A DNA stretch of 64,000 nt from positions 372,001 through 436,000 of the forward strand of contig VJWN01000019.1 in the NCBI GenBank assembly GCA_007644065.1. The letters are read 5' to 3'. A program made the translations under genes and the position numbers. Below are positions 46,676-57,071 of the stretch, piece after piece. The DNA comes from Margaritispora aquatica (lineage: Eukaryota; Ascomycota; Leotiomycetes; Helotiales; Discinellaceae). The notes under the pieces are model-generated. The model did not search any database and was not told the origin of the DNA. It worked only from the letters and a program-made list of their open reading frames with translations. Position 1 is the stretch's first letter, and each line of letters opens with the position of its first letter.

Positions 46676-48633
46676 ATGCTCTCCCGTTTGAGCACCTATA
46701 TCACTGCTCTAGGGTTCGCTTCAAGAGCTCTTGCGAGCCTTGAAGTAGAACTCGTAACCAAAGCACCTGCACCCAGTCCCATAGCAGAACGACAATTGAT
46801 CTCCAGCATCGAGTTCGCTCCTTGCTCTACGGTCTCAGGCATAGCGACTCCACAACCTTCTGGAGCTGTATGTAATTTTCAAGCAACTTCTGGTCAGTTT
46901 TCTTCTCCTACACTCAATTTTTGACTGGGATTATTTGCGCTGACTTTCATTTAGATGGAACTGGATTCTTGGTTGTGTATACCACAGGAGCTAATGTTGC
47001 AAGCGTCGTATGTTTCACTTCTTTGATGCTCTTTAGAGTTTCAGCATTATTTGAATTTAAATGTATTAATGTTGTAATTAGGGTGCTTGTGGTCAGATAT
47101 GCCTTGCAACTGCAGGATGCACCAACTTCTACTTCACTTTGAACGCATTTTGTAATCTACACTCTGGTGTAGCCAAGCCAATGGCAAATGGAAATACAGC
47201 ATATAGATTTTATGAAGTGGGATGTTTCATCTGTCCCAAAGTCACCTCTTCATCAACATCGAAATCACCCACAACGTCAACATCCTCGTCCTCCGCAGCC
47301 TCAACAAGCAAAGCCCCCATCTGCTCGCTGGTAACTCCTCAACCTTCAGGCAATCTGTGTGGCATCGGTGCAACCTCCGATGGCACCAAAGCAATCATCA
47401 ACTACACGACTGGAGATCCAATTACCAGTATTGCAGCTTGCGGGGCAGCCTGTTTAGCGAATCCGAGCTGCACCAACTTCTACTTTGCAGTGGGAGCATA
47501 CTGCAATCTGAAATCTGGCACGCCTACTGCCATACTCAACGGAAATACAGATTATCGCTTCTACAATGCAACTTGCTTTAGTTGCGGTCCATGTTCAACC
47601 CGCCCGGTTAGTTTAGCAGTTCCTGTTCCCGCAGGAGTTTCATGCGGAATGTCTGCCTCGTCTTGGAACAACACTGGATTCGTCTTTGAATACTCTTCAG
47701 GAAATCAAATCTCAAGCTTGGCTGGGTGTGGTGCAGCATGCCTCGGGACACCTGGTTGCACCAATCTCTACTACGCACCAAATGCATTTTGCAACTTGCG
47801 ATCTGGAGCTCCGATCCCTATGGCGAATGGCAACACCAACTACCAATTCTACGATGCAGCTTGCTTCTCATGTCCGAATGCCTCTACTTCATCCTCATCC
47901 TCATCTCGAAGCAGCTCAATCGTGACATCAACACTGACAACTACTCAGCCACCCTGGTTATCCATAGAAACCAACCCAGCGAAATACAACATGGCTATTA
48001 CAACAGCCTACACTCAATCATCACAATGTAAGGGAGAACTGATCTCGCAAATGGCATGGCGAGGCACCAATCTGTGGGAGAATGCGATCAATCCCGTTCC
48101 AACTTCGACAATCACTACTTGTTATCCATCCCAGTTCTACTCTTCAGTCATGGGTGCAATAAACAGTGTAGTCCTTCCTCATTTCAGTGCTCTAATATGT
48201 CCCGATTCATGGGTGGCGTGGAACTACAACTCTACATACTTGGTATGCTGCCCCAAAGGATTCGGCGTCAGCGCTCCAAACTACGCCTTGAACAAGAACC
48301 GACCATTCTCTGCAGCAGCATGTACTTCAACTTTGGTGCCAGAACAGCTTTACGATATCACATCGTATGGTCCGACAGGATATCTTTCGATAGTACCAGC
48401 CACAGCCGGACCTCAAGGCACAGTTGTCCGTGTTAAGTAAGTTTATAATCCTATCTCTGTCAACTAGACCTGAGTTTGTGGCTTGAAACTTGTATTTTGT
48501 TCAAACTCGATTAAGTTCCTCTTCAAGCCTTACCAAAGCCAGTCACTGACGCAATCCTTGCCCGATTCATAGTGCATTCGATGGCATTGCCGCTACCACC
48601 GCAGAATCAAGCTCTACAACTAAAATCCCATGA
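46676..48633 (+). CDS. Secreted cysteine-rich (PAN/apple-like) repeat protein
   Basis: Exons 46676-46892, 46955-47007, 47082-48436 and 48573-48633 give 561 residues. The last intron is optional: reading through ends at 48440. I prefer splicing because GTAAGT and TTCATAG fit and the tail becomes VRVNAFDGIAATT. The first about 20 residues are a signal peptide (MLSRLSTYITALGFASRALA). Three repeats follow with the same plan: a CGxGATSDGT-like start, a YTTGDPITSIAACGAACL core, GCTNFYF, CNLKSG and NGNTDYRFYNATCF. Cys spacing and the CxxxCL/CTNF pattern resemble PAN/apple modules, which bind protein or sugar outside cells. Ser/Thr-rich linkers separate the repeats. The C-terminal 170 residues (from LSIETNPAKYNMAITTAY) are a different domain that I do not recognise. 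Confidence 0.75.
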
Positions 48634-50304
48634 AAATATTTGAATTCCTTTAAAGTTGTCATTTGAATCCAGCGCAGCAGAATTGGAAGTTATGGCCATG
48701 AGGTAAATTTTCACTTTAAGGCTGGCTTCGGATAAATCAATGAAACTAAATACATTTTCACAATTTATCTTGTATATGTGCGGTTCTGATCTTCTATTGA
48801 ATATATTCTACATTGTCTTATGAAATCAAACAGCTCTCTAAATGTTTTGCCTTGAAGTGTGTGATTGATTGGTCATTGACGAAGCGGGCTTCTGATACCT
48901 TGGCAAGACATTTAGCTTTAGAATCTTCCGCTGAGCTTCTCCAGTGAGAACTGCAGAAAGCTCTCTCCTTGCTTCATCCAAAGAAGATCAAGCAATCGTA
49001 TAAACGGAGTGAGTTTTGCCTTGAAGTTGAAACCCCTGTTCACGGGATGTATCCACATGCATCAGCGGCTCAAATTAAGCGAGCGGCACAACACAAGTGG
49101 CTCACACAATAACGCTAGGAAGTTGTTCCTGCATCCTGAAGCCCTAATTGGCCATTTCGTATTACTGGAGTATTCGACCGATCAGCTTCTCAAGCTTTTT
49201 GGCGAAGGCTTCTGTGGTGGATCCACTTGGCGGGAACCGTTTTCTCACGAACAGCCTTCTCATTGCATGTGGGGGCCAAAATGTAGCCAAAATCACGCCT
49301 GAGATCTGATAAAAGAAAGACCAGGAAAGAAGTCTGACAGCATGGTTTAAAGGAATTATGAGCTAGGATGTGACAATTGCCGGCTACGAGATGCTTTATG
49401 CAACCTTGTTGTAAGCCTTGGCGTCATTCGGACATTACCCTATTTTGGATGGGCATTGGTCGTGGCCCTATAGGAGAGATTACTCCGTAAAAGCTGAGCA
49501 AAGATACTCCGTCGCTCTGGCATCTCGTTTGCATATTGTCAGCTGCGAAAACATGACAGCCATTAATCAGATGCAGACCCTCGTGTAACAATCCGAACCC
49601 GACATTCTATCCCCCACTCAACATAGTAGATCATCGTAATTCGTTCCTCACAAACATCAACAGAAGTACGAAAGACCTAGTAACGGGCCTGAAATACTCA
49701 AGCAGCTGCAGACTCCGACGAGCTTCCGGATTACCAGCTCAATAAGGGAGCTCAGAAGGAAAATTCAAGTTGCCAAGCGAAGCCACAGTTTCCGTGGCTA
49801 CCTTTACTCGATGAAAATGTAACGTCTTTTCGCGATGGTACTAAGCACAGGAAGGTCGGTGAGGTTCGGAATAGGGCTGATGAGGATTGCAGGGAACTTT
49901 GTGATCTTCATTGCCGCTCCCTGTCGACTTTGGACTTGTGAATTGGTGAGTACACAACTAATTAGGGCTTCTAAGTCCCTTAGGCGCTCACAAGGACAAT
50001 ACCTTGTAGATTCAGGGCATCTGGCAAATACATGGAATTGCATCTGATGCCATTAACAGATTCTGACCCGTGATTGCGCTTATAGCAGATGCTGCTTTAA
50101 CCTTCTCAAATTCAGCTCATTCTCTCCTAATATCCGTTACTTAAGCGTTGTCTTTAGTTTGTTGTCGAACTTTCTCACTTCCTCAATTTCTCCTAACACA
50201 CATATTGTTGTCCTTTATACCACTGACATATTTTCTTGTTGACACTGGATATCTGATATTCGCTGCTTTTAACTTACCTGGAGGGTTTGATAGTTCTCCC
50301 GACA
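48634..50304. other. Intergenic, 1.7 kb
   Basis: Short frames only. A frame at 50148-50414 overlaps the next gene in another phase and has no ATG. No gene is supported. Confidence 0.5.
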
Positions 50305-50829
50305 ATGTGGTTTTTGATCCTGACAGTCTGGCTCTACAGTTGCTCCGAAGTGCTTGGTCTTCCCCAAACTACACCTTGGGAGATGCAGGCTTTTTATTCT
50401 TCTTACAAAGCTGAATGGATTGCTGAAAAAATAGGGACTGGCAAGTTTAAGCGGGTGATTGCAACTCAGTGCAAGCACAGGGATACAGTCATTCCAAAGG
50501 GATCACGATGTAAGTGCGTCATTTTGCTTAAGTCTAATTCGAGATGAAAATTCTGCCCGTCTCTTACAACTGCCTGATTCATCATCTGCAAATTTGAACT
50601 ATCAGAATACTTCAAACAAAAGCAAAGTATGTCTTTTGCTCTGTTTTCGACACAAGAAGAAGTGCATACTCCAAGAAAAATAACAGACTTTATATTGTGG
50701 CAAGCTGAGGTCATGTTTCTGAAGAGTTTGAAACTTCTGCAACCATCTCAGAGCGCACCAATTATGGCAAGGGCATTCGAAACATATTCCGAATACACAG
50801 AAAAGAGGGAAGAAGCTCTGTCGATATGA
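50305..50829 (+). CDS. Possible N-terminal part of an unrecognised secreted protein
   Basis: An ATG at 50305 opens a 69-residue frame with a good signal peptide (MWFLILTVWLYSCSEVLG) and then PQTTPWEMQAFYSSYKAEW. It runs to a consensus donor GTAAGT at 50511. A further coding-like stretch at 50602-50829 (HTPRKITDFILWQAEVMF, then ARAFETYSEYTEKREE) has the right look. The natural acceptor at about 50600 gives a stop codon at the junction, however. An acceptor near 50660 would keep frame. I could not find one model that joins this to the exons at 50962. Either a mutation has broken the gene or I have missed a splice site. Confidence 0.35.
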
Positions 50830-50961
50830 TTTCTTTTGGCCATAGAGAAATGAGAAGCCAGATTTAGGGGAAAAGACCTCGCCACAAAGTCTTGGGAATC
50901 TCGTAACCCTCTAGTCCACTCAACGTCCTGAATGATACCTTTCGATTACAATACTAACAAG

Positions 50962-51934
50962 GTATCACAGATTTTGATGAAGTAGCAGCAGCAGGGCTAC
51001 AAGGTATTTGCAGTTTTGACGAGTTTGTGAAACACATTGGAAAACCCGAAACCTTTTGGGGATACCAACCAACGATACAAGGTGGGACAATCAATCCAGA
51101 TGTATGAACAACATATCCATTTAATCAGACCTTTGACGATATACCAATTGACCAAATATGAGTCAGTACAATGCTGACACGAATGTTTAGTATAAGGAAA
51201 TGGAGGCCAAATTTGCTGCTTCGAAAAATACCGACCTACGAACAGGATATACATACCTTCTCTTGAAATTATTACCAACTGTCGTATGGGGTCCCAAAGG
51301 TGGCTATCCAACAGTCATAACAGAAGTTTTCAATGCTCTACAAAGGGCTCGATTGAGAGCAGCCAAGTTCCCAACAGGTTATGAGAGGTTCGTGACTCTG
51401 CTGGATGCAGAGGTAGAAACTGCAAAGAATTGGGTACTTATCATAACCCAGCTTCGGATTGCAGATGGTGCAAGATACCCTATCATTCATATCCAAAATT
51501 ACATTACGGGTTTGCCAAACCCAGATGACTTCACGCTGCAGTTCAAAGAGGGACAAATTCCGAGATACCCTACTGGCAAGCAAATCCAAAGTGCGGCTAG
51601 GCTTGCAGATTTTGATGGCACTATAGCTGCAGCTCGTGCAAAAGGCGTGGTAGAGGAGACGATAAATGAGTTCGAAACAGAAATTGCGATATTTGACTCA
51701 AACCGAGAAGTCATCAAGCATATGAACACGATTGAGGCGTTTCAGGGAGGGACAAACACCATGGCTCCAGATGTCACTGCCTGCGCAGCCCGTACCAAAA
51801 GAGGGCTGTTGACTCGAAAGAGAGAAGATATTTTGGACAGAACTCACAAGCACCAACGTCATCTTCGAAAACTGCAGGTGAGACTAGAAAGATACAATAT
51901 GGTTGGGTCTATGAGTGATATTGTGGCATTTTGA
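50962..51934 (+). CDS. Unrecognised protein, 3' exons (partial model)
   Basis: Two exons, 50962-51101 and 51191-51934, join in phase 0 (INPD to YKEMEAKF). Both flanking signals are good: an ACTAACAAG acceptor before 50962, a GTATGA donor and a TTTAG acceptor. They encode about 294 residues. A stop directly precedes the acceptor, and the exon starts in mid-codon, so an upstream exon is needed. That is probably the secreted N-terminus at 50305. I know no family. The protein is mixed helical, with TGYTYLLLKLLPTVVWGPKG and repeated basic stretches near the end (TKRGLLTRKREDILDRTHKH). It sits beside the GH55 and repeat-protein genes. Confidence 0.55.
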
Positions 51935-52390
51935 CCATAGAGAGTCTTGAGACTGAATATCAAAGGTTGTGGGAGCAAGGTGGTCACCATTTTCTTGTTT
52001 GTGTGTCTGGTTCAACGTTGAAGCTGGTAGAAGTCGTTTAACTGTTGGGTGCGAAAACTTGGTAGAAAATGACAGTGAAGGATGTATGGCAACAAGCCTG
52101 TTTATTAATGTACTCAAGTACTTGATTCATTTGGGGTAGTCATCTCCCGGTATTCTATCGCATTTTAGTAATTGATAACAGAGAGGATGGCAACATCCCA
52201 TTCTACCTGATTGTCATATGAACGTCCTGCAAGTCTCAACAGGAGCCTAAGCGAATATCTGGCAGAAACCTTTAGCGATGAGACATCCCACCAAAAGCGG
52301 TGAGCTTGCTGGCATCTATAAGGCTGGCCGTTTCCCACTTTGTTTGCTCTTTCGTTGGCGTACCAATATACTTCCTCTCGTACATCAAGC
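51935..52390. other. Intergenic, 456 bases
   Basis: Between the unrecognised gene and the F-box-like gene, same direction. No gene was seen. TATAAGGC at 52317-52324 could be a core promoter element for the next gene. Confidence 0.4.
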
Positions 52391-53626
52391 ATGTCTCTTC
52401 AATGCCACCTCGAGAGCCTTGCACCCGAACTCCTCCTACAAATCTTAAAGTATCTCCCAGACCTCGAAAGCCTTGATAGTCTGCTCCAAGCATCACCAGC
52501 GTCATCTCGTCTATTCAATCTTTGTGCAGCTGAAGTATTCGAGACAGTACTGTCATCTGGATGGACTGACAAGTACACTTGCGCACTCATACGTATCGTG
52601 GCCTTAATTCGCAGTAATGCACTGCCTCCTGAAGCTCATAGCTTCCTCACGCTCCAGAATCTCATCACTCACGAAACAACAGCGCTTCGATATGTGCCTT
52701 CTATTTGGCAACTTCCAGCTACAAAACTACCACCACAATCATCACCCTGTGTTTTACGAGGCCTCGTAGCAACAAGTAGTAAAATTGGGCAGCTGTCTTT
52801 CGGGTGTTTGGAATATTACCTCCAGCGGTTCAAGGCTCTGCGACCTTCTCATCCCGCACAGAAAGATTTTCTTTATTGTAGCACCACAGTTGGCTCCGGC
52901 AATGACGAGATCTTCTTACCAGCGTGGAAACTGAGGCCAAAAGAGTCTCCATTTCCGATTCGAGACATAGGACCTCCTTCTTGGGCTGAGATCCAGCGCG
53001 CTCAGCGAGCGTTTTGGCAAATTGAGCTTGTTCAAAATCTGAGAACTGCTGTCAACAACTCTTCCATAATTTGGGAAGACCAACAAATCAGAAGACTGAA
53101 CAAAATAGAACTTCAAAACTTCTATAAAACTGAGGCGCTTGATCAGTCGCGTCCCATCAAGTGGGGCGAGTACCAAAAACTGGAGCTAGAACTTATTCGG
53201 TCTATGATTCAATACATCCAGGAACACAAGGGAATGATAGATCAAGTAGCATATCAGATTCTCAGAAAGAGGTGGTCACCGCTTCCTGATTTAACTCGCA
53301 ACAGCAAAGAGTTTGTTGGCAACCGCGATCGGACAATGACGTGGTCTATCTATCAAGAATCGAGTGGCTCCCCTTGGATACATTTGCTTAATGGGTGTTC
53401 AACACCACTGCAGCATGTCTCATTTGAGCCATACAGGCGCTTAGGTTTTGCGATCTGGGATACAGAAAGAATGGCTGGATATGGACTCTCTGGTTTGGAA
53501 CGAACTTTTGCGAATTTGAATCCATTGTACTTTATGGCGTGGAGGAGTATCCTTAGCGTTGACGAGGTTGCAGAGTTGGACAAGGAGAACGAGAAACGAG
53601 ATCTTGGGGATTTTGTACTACAATAG
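52391..53626 (+). CDS. F-box-like protein
   Basis: One exon, 411 residues. The open frame continues upstream, but the first ATG is at 52391. Residues about 6-45 (LESLAPELLLQILKYLPDLE, then SLLQASPASSRLF) follow the F-box plan: a hydrophobic LxxLPxEL-like start, LL..L, then a second helix ending in a hydrophobic pair. F-box proteins bind Skp1 and bring substrates to an SCF ubiquitin ligase. The rest is helical without WD40 or leucine-rich repeats, as in many fungal F-box-like unknowns. C-terminal SILSVDEVAELDKENEKRD is charged. Substrate unknown. Confidence 0.72.
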   Translation: MSLQCHLESLAPELLLQILKYLPDLESLDSLLQASPASSRLFNLCAAEVFETVLSSGWTDKYTCALIRIVALIRSNALPPEAHSFLTLQNLITHETTALRYVPSIWQLPATKLPPQSSPCVLRGLVATSSKIGQLSFGCLEYYLQRFKALRPSHPAQKDFLYCSTTVGSGNDEIFLPAWKLRPKESPFPIRDIGPPSWAEIQRAQRAFWQIELVQNLRTAVNNSSIIWEDQQIRRLNKIELQNFYKTEALDQSRPIKWGEYQKLELELIRSMIQYIQEHKGMIDQVAYQILRKRWSPLPDLTRNSKEFVGNRDRTMTWSIYQESSGSPWIHLLNGCSTPLQHVSFEPYRRLGFAIWDTERMAGYGLSGLERTFANLNPLYFMAWRSILSVDEVAELDKENEKRDLGDFVLQ

Positions 53627-54328
53627 TCCATGTGTTGAAATATACTTTACTACTTTACTCGTTGTGAAGCGGGTTGAAGTAACCTTGGGTACTGTGAACC
53701 TTATTTTAAGCTGTGTAAAATGAGGGCACCAAGTCTTTTCGGGTACTGCTAAGAGACTATAGGAATGCCAGACGATCAGTTGTCTTATTTGCCATGATTC
53801 GACGAGTAGATTGAAGAAATGAAAAGCCAAAGCGATATACTTAGGCCTTGATATGATTGCTCCTGACTCTCGAAATACCTGCAGGTGGTAGGAAGTCGAA
53901 CATACTCTTGGGCACGAGGTCTGGAAGGCTGGCCATGAAATGAGTCGCTTGACAGTGACCCAGCTTTACACTTAAATTTTTGCCTGCAGTTTCCCGGCTA
54001 CAGATGCTTACTTGTAGAGACACCTTAGAGCAATGAATAGAAGCCGATTCAGAGTACGTCATGTGATCATGTACTCTTTTCATCCCCCATTGGACCTTTT
54101 TATTGAACAAAGGGTATTCTTGCATGCATCTGTCAATAAATGTCAAAATCAGACAAAGGGAATGTAACTAACACAACATACACTTCCTAGATCATTTCAG
54201 AGTACGTCCTCGATAAACCCTGCTGGAGGAAGATAGGGAGGACGCCGTGGGTTAATCAGAAGAGCAGCTAAATATTTCATTTTGCCTCGAGCTACATACA
54301 GGACTCAGATGTGGAAATAAACGCAAAT
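53627..54328. other. Intergenic, 700 bases
   Basis: No coding signal on either strand beyond short chance frames. Confidence 0.5.
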
Positions 54329-56599
54329 ATGGCACCAAAGAAGGCAAAGACTAACGCTAAAAACCTCAAAGCTGTGCAAGATCCTGCAGCTGCAGCGAGG
54401 CAAGCCAGGCTTAATCAATATGGCATCAGCAACACCCTGGTAAAGGGTGTTGCTGGGAAATACAAGATGAGCAAAGCGCAACAACAACATTGGCTTGACA
54501 ACTCCACAGATTGGCCAAGTCTGCAACAAGGCAAAGGGACTAGAGGACGCCAGTACCTGCCATTGAAAGTGTTAGGGGGAGGAAGATATGGCACAGTTGG
54601 ACTGTGGAGGTTAGAACCACGCAATGAGGATGAAGAAGCACAAGAGGCAGATGACGAAGACAGCGAGATGCCTGCTCACATTGTGATCAAGCAAGCAGTC
54701 GGGGGCAATGATGGTGAAGCTGCGAGATTACAAATGCAATGGGAGTCAAAGATTCTGAGACAAATTATGGGAACAGAGACCGAGCATGTGGTAAAAGTAT
54801 ATAAAGGCTTTCATTTAGATGGAGGCAGTGGCGCTTCCATAGAAAGAGATCCAGGTGAGTGCTATTATTCTCCCCTCTCTCTTGGTTTTTAGGTAGTCCC
54901 TGTTATTGCAGTTTGGTTGCAGTTGCGATGTGATATGCTCGAAGCCCAAGTACAATACCCGAGGCGTTATAAGAAGTGCATACGTGTAATAACTGACCAA
55001 CTTGCAGTTCCATTCACGGATACAAAAACTTATGACGCCGATCTCCAAATATCTCGTAAGTAATGCGTATTGCGGCAACCTTCTCTGTCTTGAGATGTAC
55101 ATATCAGTTGAAGCTCAACTCTTTGGTAATCTGGGCTAAGGATTAAGTTTACCAACCAGATTGCAACAGACTTAAAAAAGCTCAACAGTTCTAATCATCT
55201 ATAGGAATATACCTGGAGTATTGCGAGAACGGAGATCTTTCTTCCTACGCGAAATGGAGAAAAACAAAAAGGTTCATACTTCCTGAAGAACACGTCTGGA
55301 GAATCATACTCTGCATATTCAACGGGTTGCTAGTGCTAGAGCGTGGTACTGAGGACCTTGAAAACGAAGATCAAGCATGGCAAGCAATTGCACATTTTGA
55401 CATTAAGCCTGAGAACAGTAAGTCTAAATGCACGGATAGATATGGTATACAGAAGAGACTTCAAGAGTAACGTTTGCTAGTTCTGATCGGTGGATGTGAT
55501 GACGATGAGCACGAGAGGTTCCAGACTCTAAAACTAGCAGACTTCGGGACAGCCATGAGAATACCGGAAACTGTTAAAGAAGTGGCAAGCAAGGAGTGGA
55601 TGAATGAGGCGCTTTGGAGAAAAACGGACTATTATGGTAAGTTAGAGCTATGTCTTTTTCTATCTATAGTTATGCACTAAGTAGTACTTGCACAATACTT
55701 GCCGTTCTCTTGTCTTTGTTGATGAGCAGTCTGCATTGGAGTATTGTAGCTGACACGAGCACTAGCCCCGCCAGTAAGTTGTCAGACAACGTAAGCACAC
55801 CGTTCAAACTAACGAACAAAACACAAAGGAACAACTCTTCAATAATCACAGTGGAAGCTCTCAAATCAATACAAAGACTGGGGTTTGGTCTGCCGGGGCC
55901 ACAATATATGAGCTTTGCTGTGGCCAGACGATGAATCAAGAAGACAGCTACATATACGAGCATGACGATGGTAAAATGGTCCTCATATCTGGAAATCCAA
56001 AGACACTTCTGGACCCAGCCAGATTCCCCTACAGTAAAATCCTCATGCGTCTCATTCAAGCATGTCTCGCTTACCATCCCAGCCAACGCATAGACATCAC
56101 GACTGTCGTCCAAAGGGCCAGAACAGCCGTGGCCAAATTCGATGAGATAAACCGAGATATATCGGATGATACCTTGTATGATACTAAGCAGATCAACGTT
56201 CTCGTACCGGGAAGTGAAGCAAATGTGCTAACCCCTAACCTGACACTCTTGGCGGTTAAAAACACAAAAAGGAAAGAGAAGTACGAATATGGCAACGAGC
56301 CACAAGCGTCGCCGGGTGCGCCTGATTCCCCCCTCTTCTTCTCCGGAACCGAAGTCCTTGAAGATTTGGCCCTTGAGACGTTACAAAATTACTCATACAC
56401 AGCACTATACAAGGTGCCAGATCCCTTGCCTGCTGTCCAGAGCGCTAAGGCCAAAAAAAAGCCTCCGGGAAAGGCTGTCGGATCAGGTGCACCTAAAGCT
56501 AAAACCGCCAAACCAAAACCAAAGATTCCGCAAAAAGTACCAGTTCCAGCCGCTACAGGTATGCGCACGAGAAGTCAGACAAAAAAAGCAGCTCCTTGA
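54329..56599 (+). CDS. Protein kinase with HFD catalytic loop (copy 1, intact)
   Basis: Six exons, 54329-54854, 55008-55055, 55205-55417, 55481-55636, 55766-55773 and 55829-56599, give 573 residues. The fifth exon is only 8 bases; without it the frame is lost. Kinase marks: Gly loop VLGGGRYGTVG (82-90), Lys 121 in HIVIKQA, YLEYCENGDL (hinge), catalytic HFDIKPEN with Asp 257 (Phe replaces the usual Arg, so non-RD), LADFGTA (283-285), and APPEQ (315-319) standing in for APE. GVWSAGATIYEL and the helices to about residue 415 complete the C-lobe. The C-terminal 150 residues are Lys/Pro/Ala-rich and basic (AKAKKKPPGKAVG). All catalytic residues are present. It is a fungus-specific group, substrate unknown. 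Confidence 0.82.
55766..55773 (+). other. 8-base micro-exon (CCCCGCCA) in the kinase activation segment
   Basis: Flanked by GAGCACTAG (acceptor) and GTAAGTTG (donor). With one base left from the exon before, it reads Ala-Pro-Pro and leads into Glu-Gln, completing the APE-like motif and restoring frame. The decayed paralogue has an equal-sized AACCTCCG between a CATCTAG acceptor and a GTTAGC donor at the same place. Confidence 0.7.
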
Positions 56600-57071
56600 T
56601 ATTTGCCAAGGTCCAAATGGTGGCAAGGAATCTAGTCTGCGGCGCAGCATGCTTGCCGACTCGCTTAGAGAATGAAGAACGAAGGCTTTATATAGCTCCT
56701 CCTATCCATAGAAATAGAGAACTACAGACCATATTTCTGCAACGATATCAATGTACTGGATAATCCCAATCATAACTCAACTATCTACCTACGGTGTCGC
56801 AAGACACATCATGTGACCCTGAAACTCTCGCATCTACCTACCACACTTCACAATCCAGGGCATATGAACAAAGAATTTTCCTGAATGCATTCTTCCCGTA
56901 ACCTTAATCAAGACAAAGGAATACTGAGGCGTCTGTGACCTAAGGAGAACTCTCTCTTCCTATGAAAAGCTTTTCATTGAGGACTGTTACATCACTTGGA
57001 CTGTGATTGAACTCAACCCCCACTTCAGAAATTGTTCGTCCAACACCACCATAGTTTCGACCCATAGAACC
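56600..57071. other. Intergenic between the two kinase copies
   Basis: About 470 bases. No gene. Confidence 0.5.

Noticed and set aside
50148..50414. Frame overlapping the secreted-protein start in another phase
   Set aside because: No ATG in the frame. The 50305 frame begins with a clear signal peptide.
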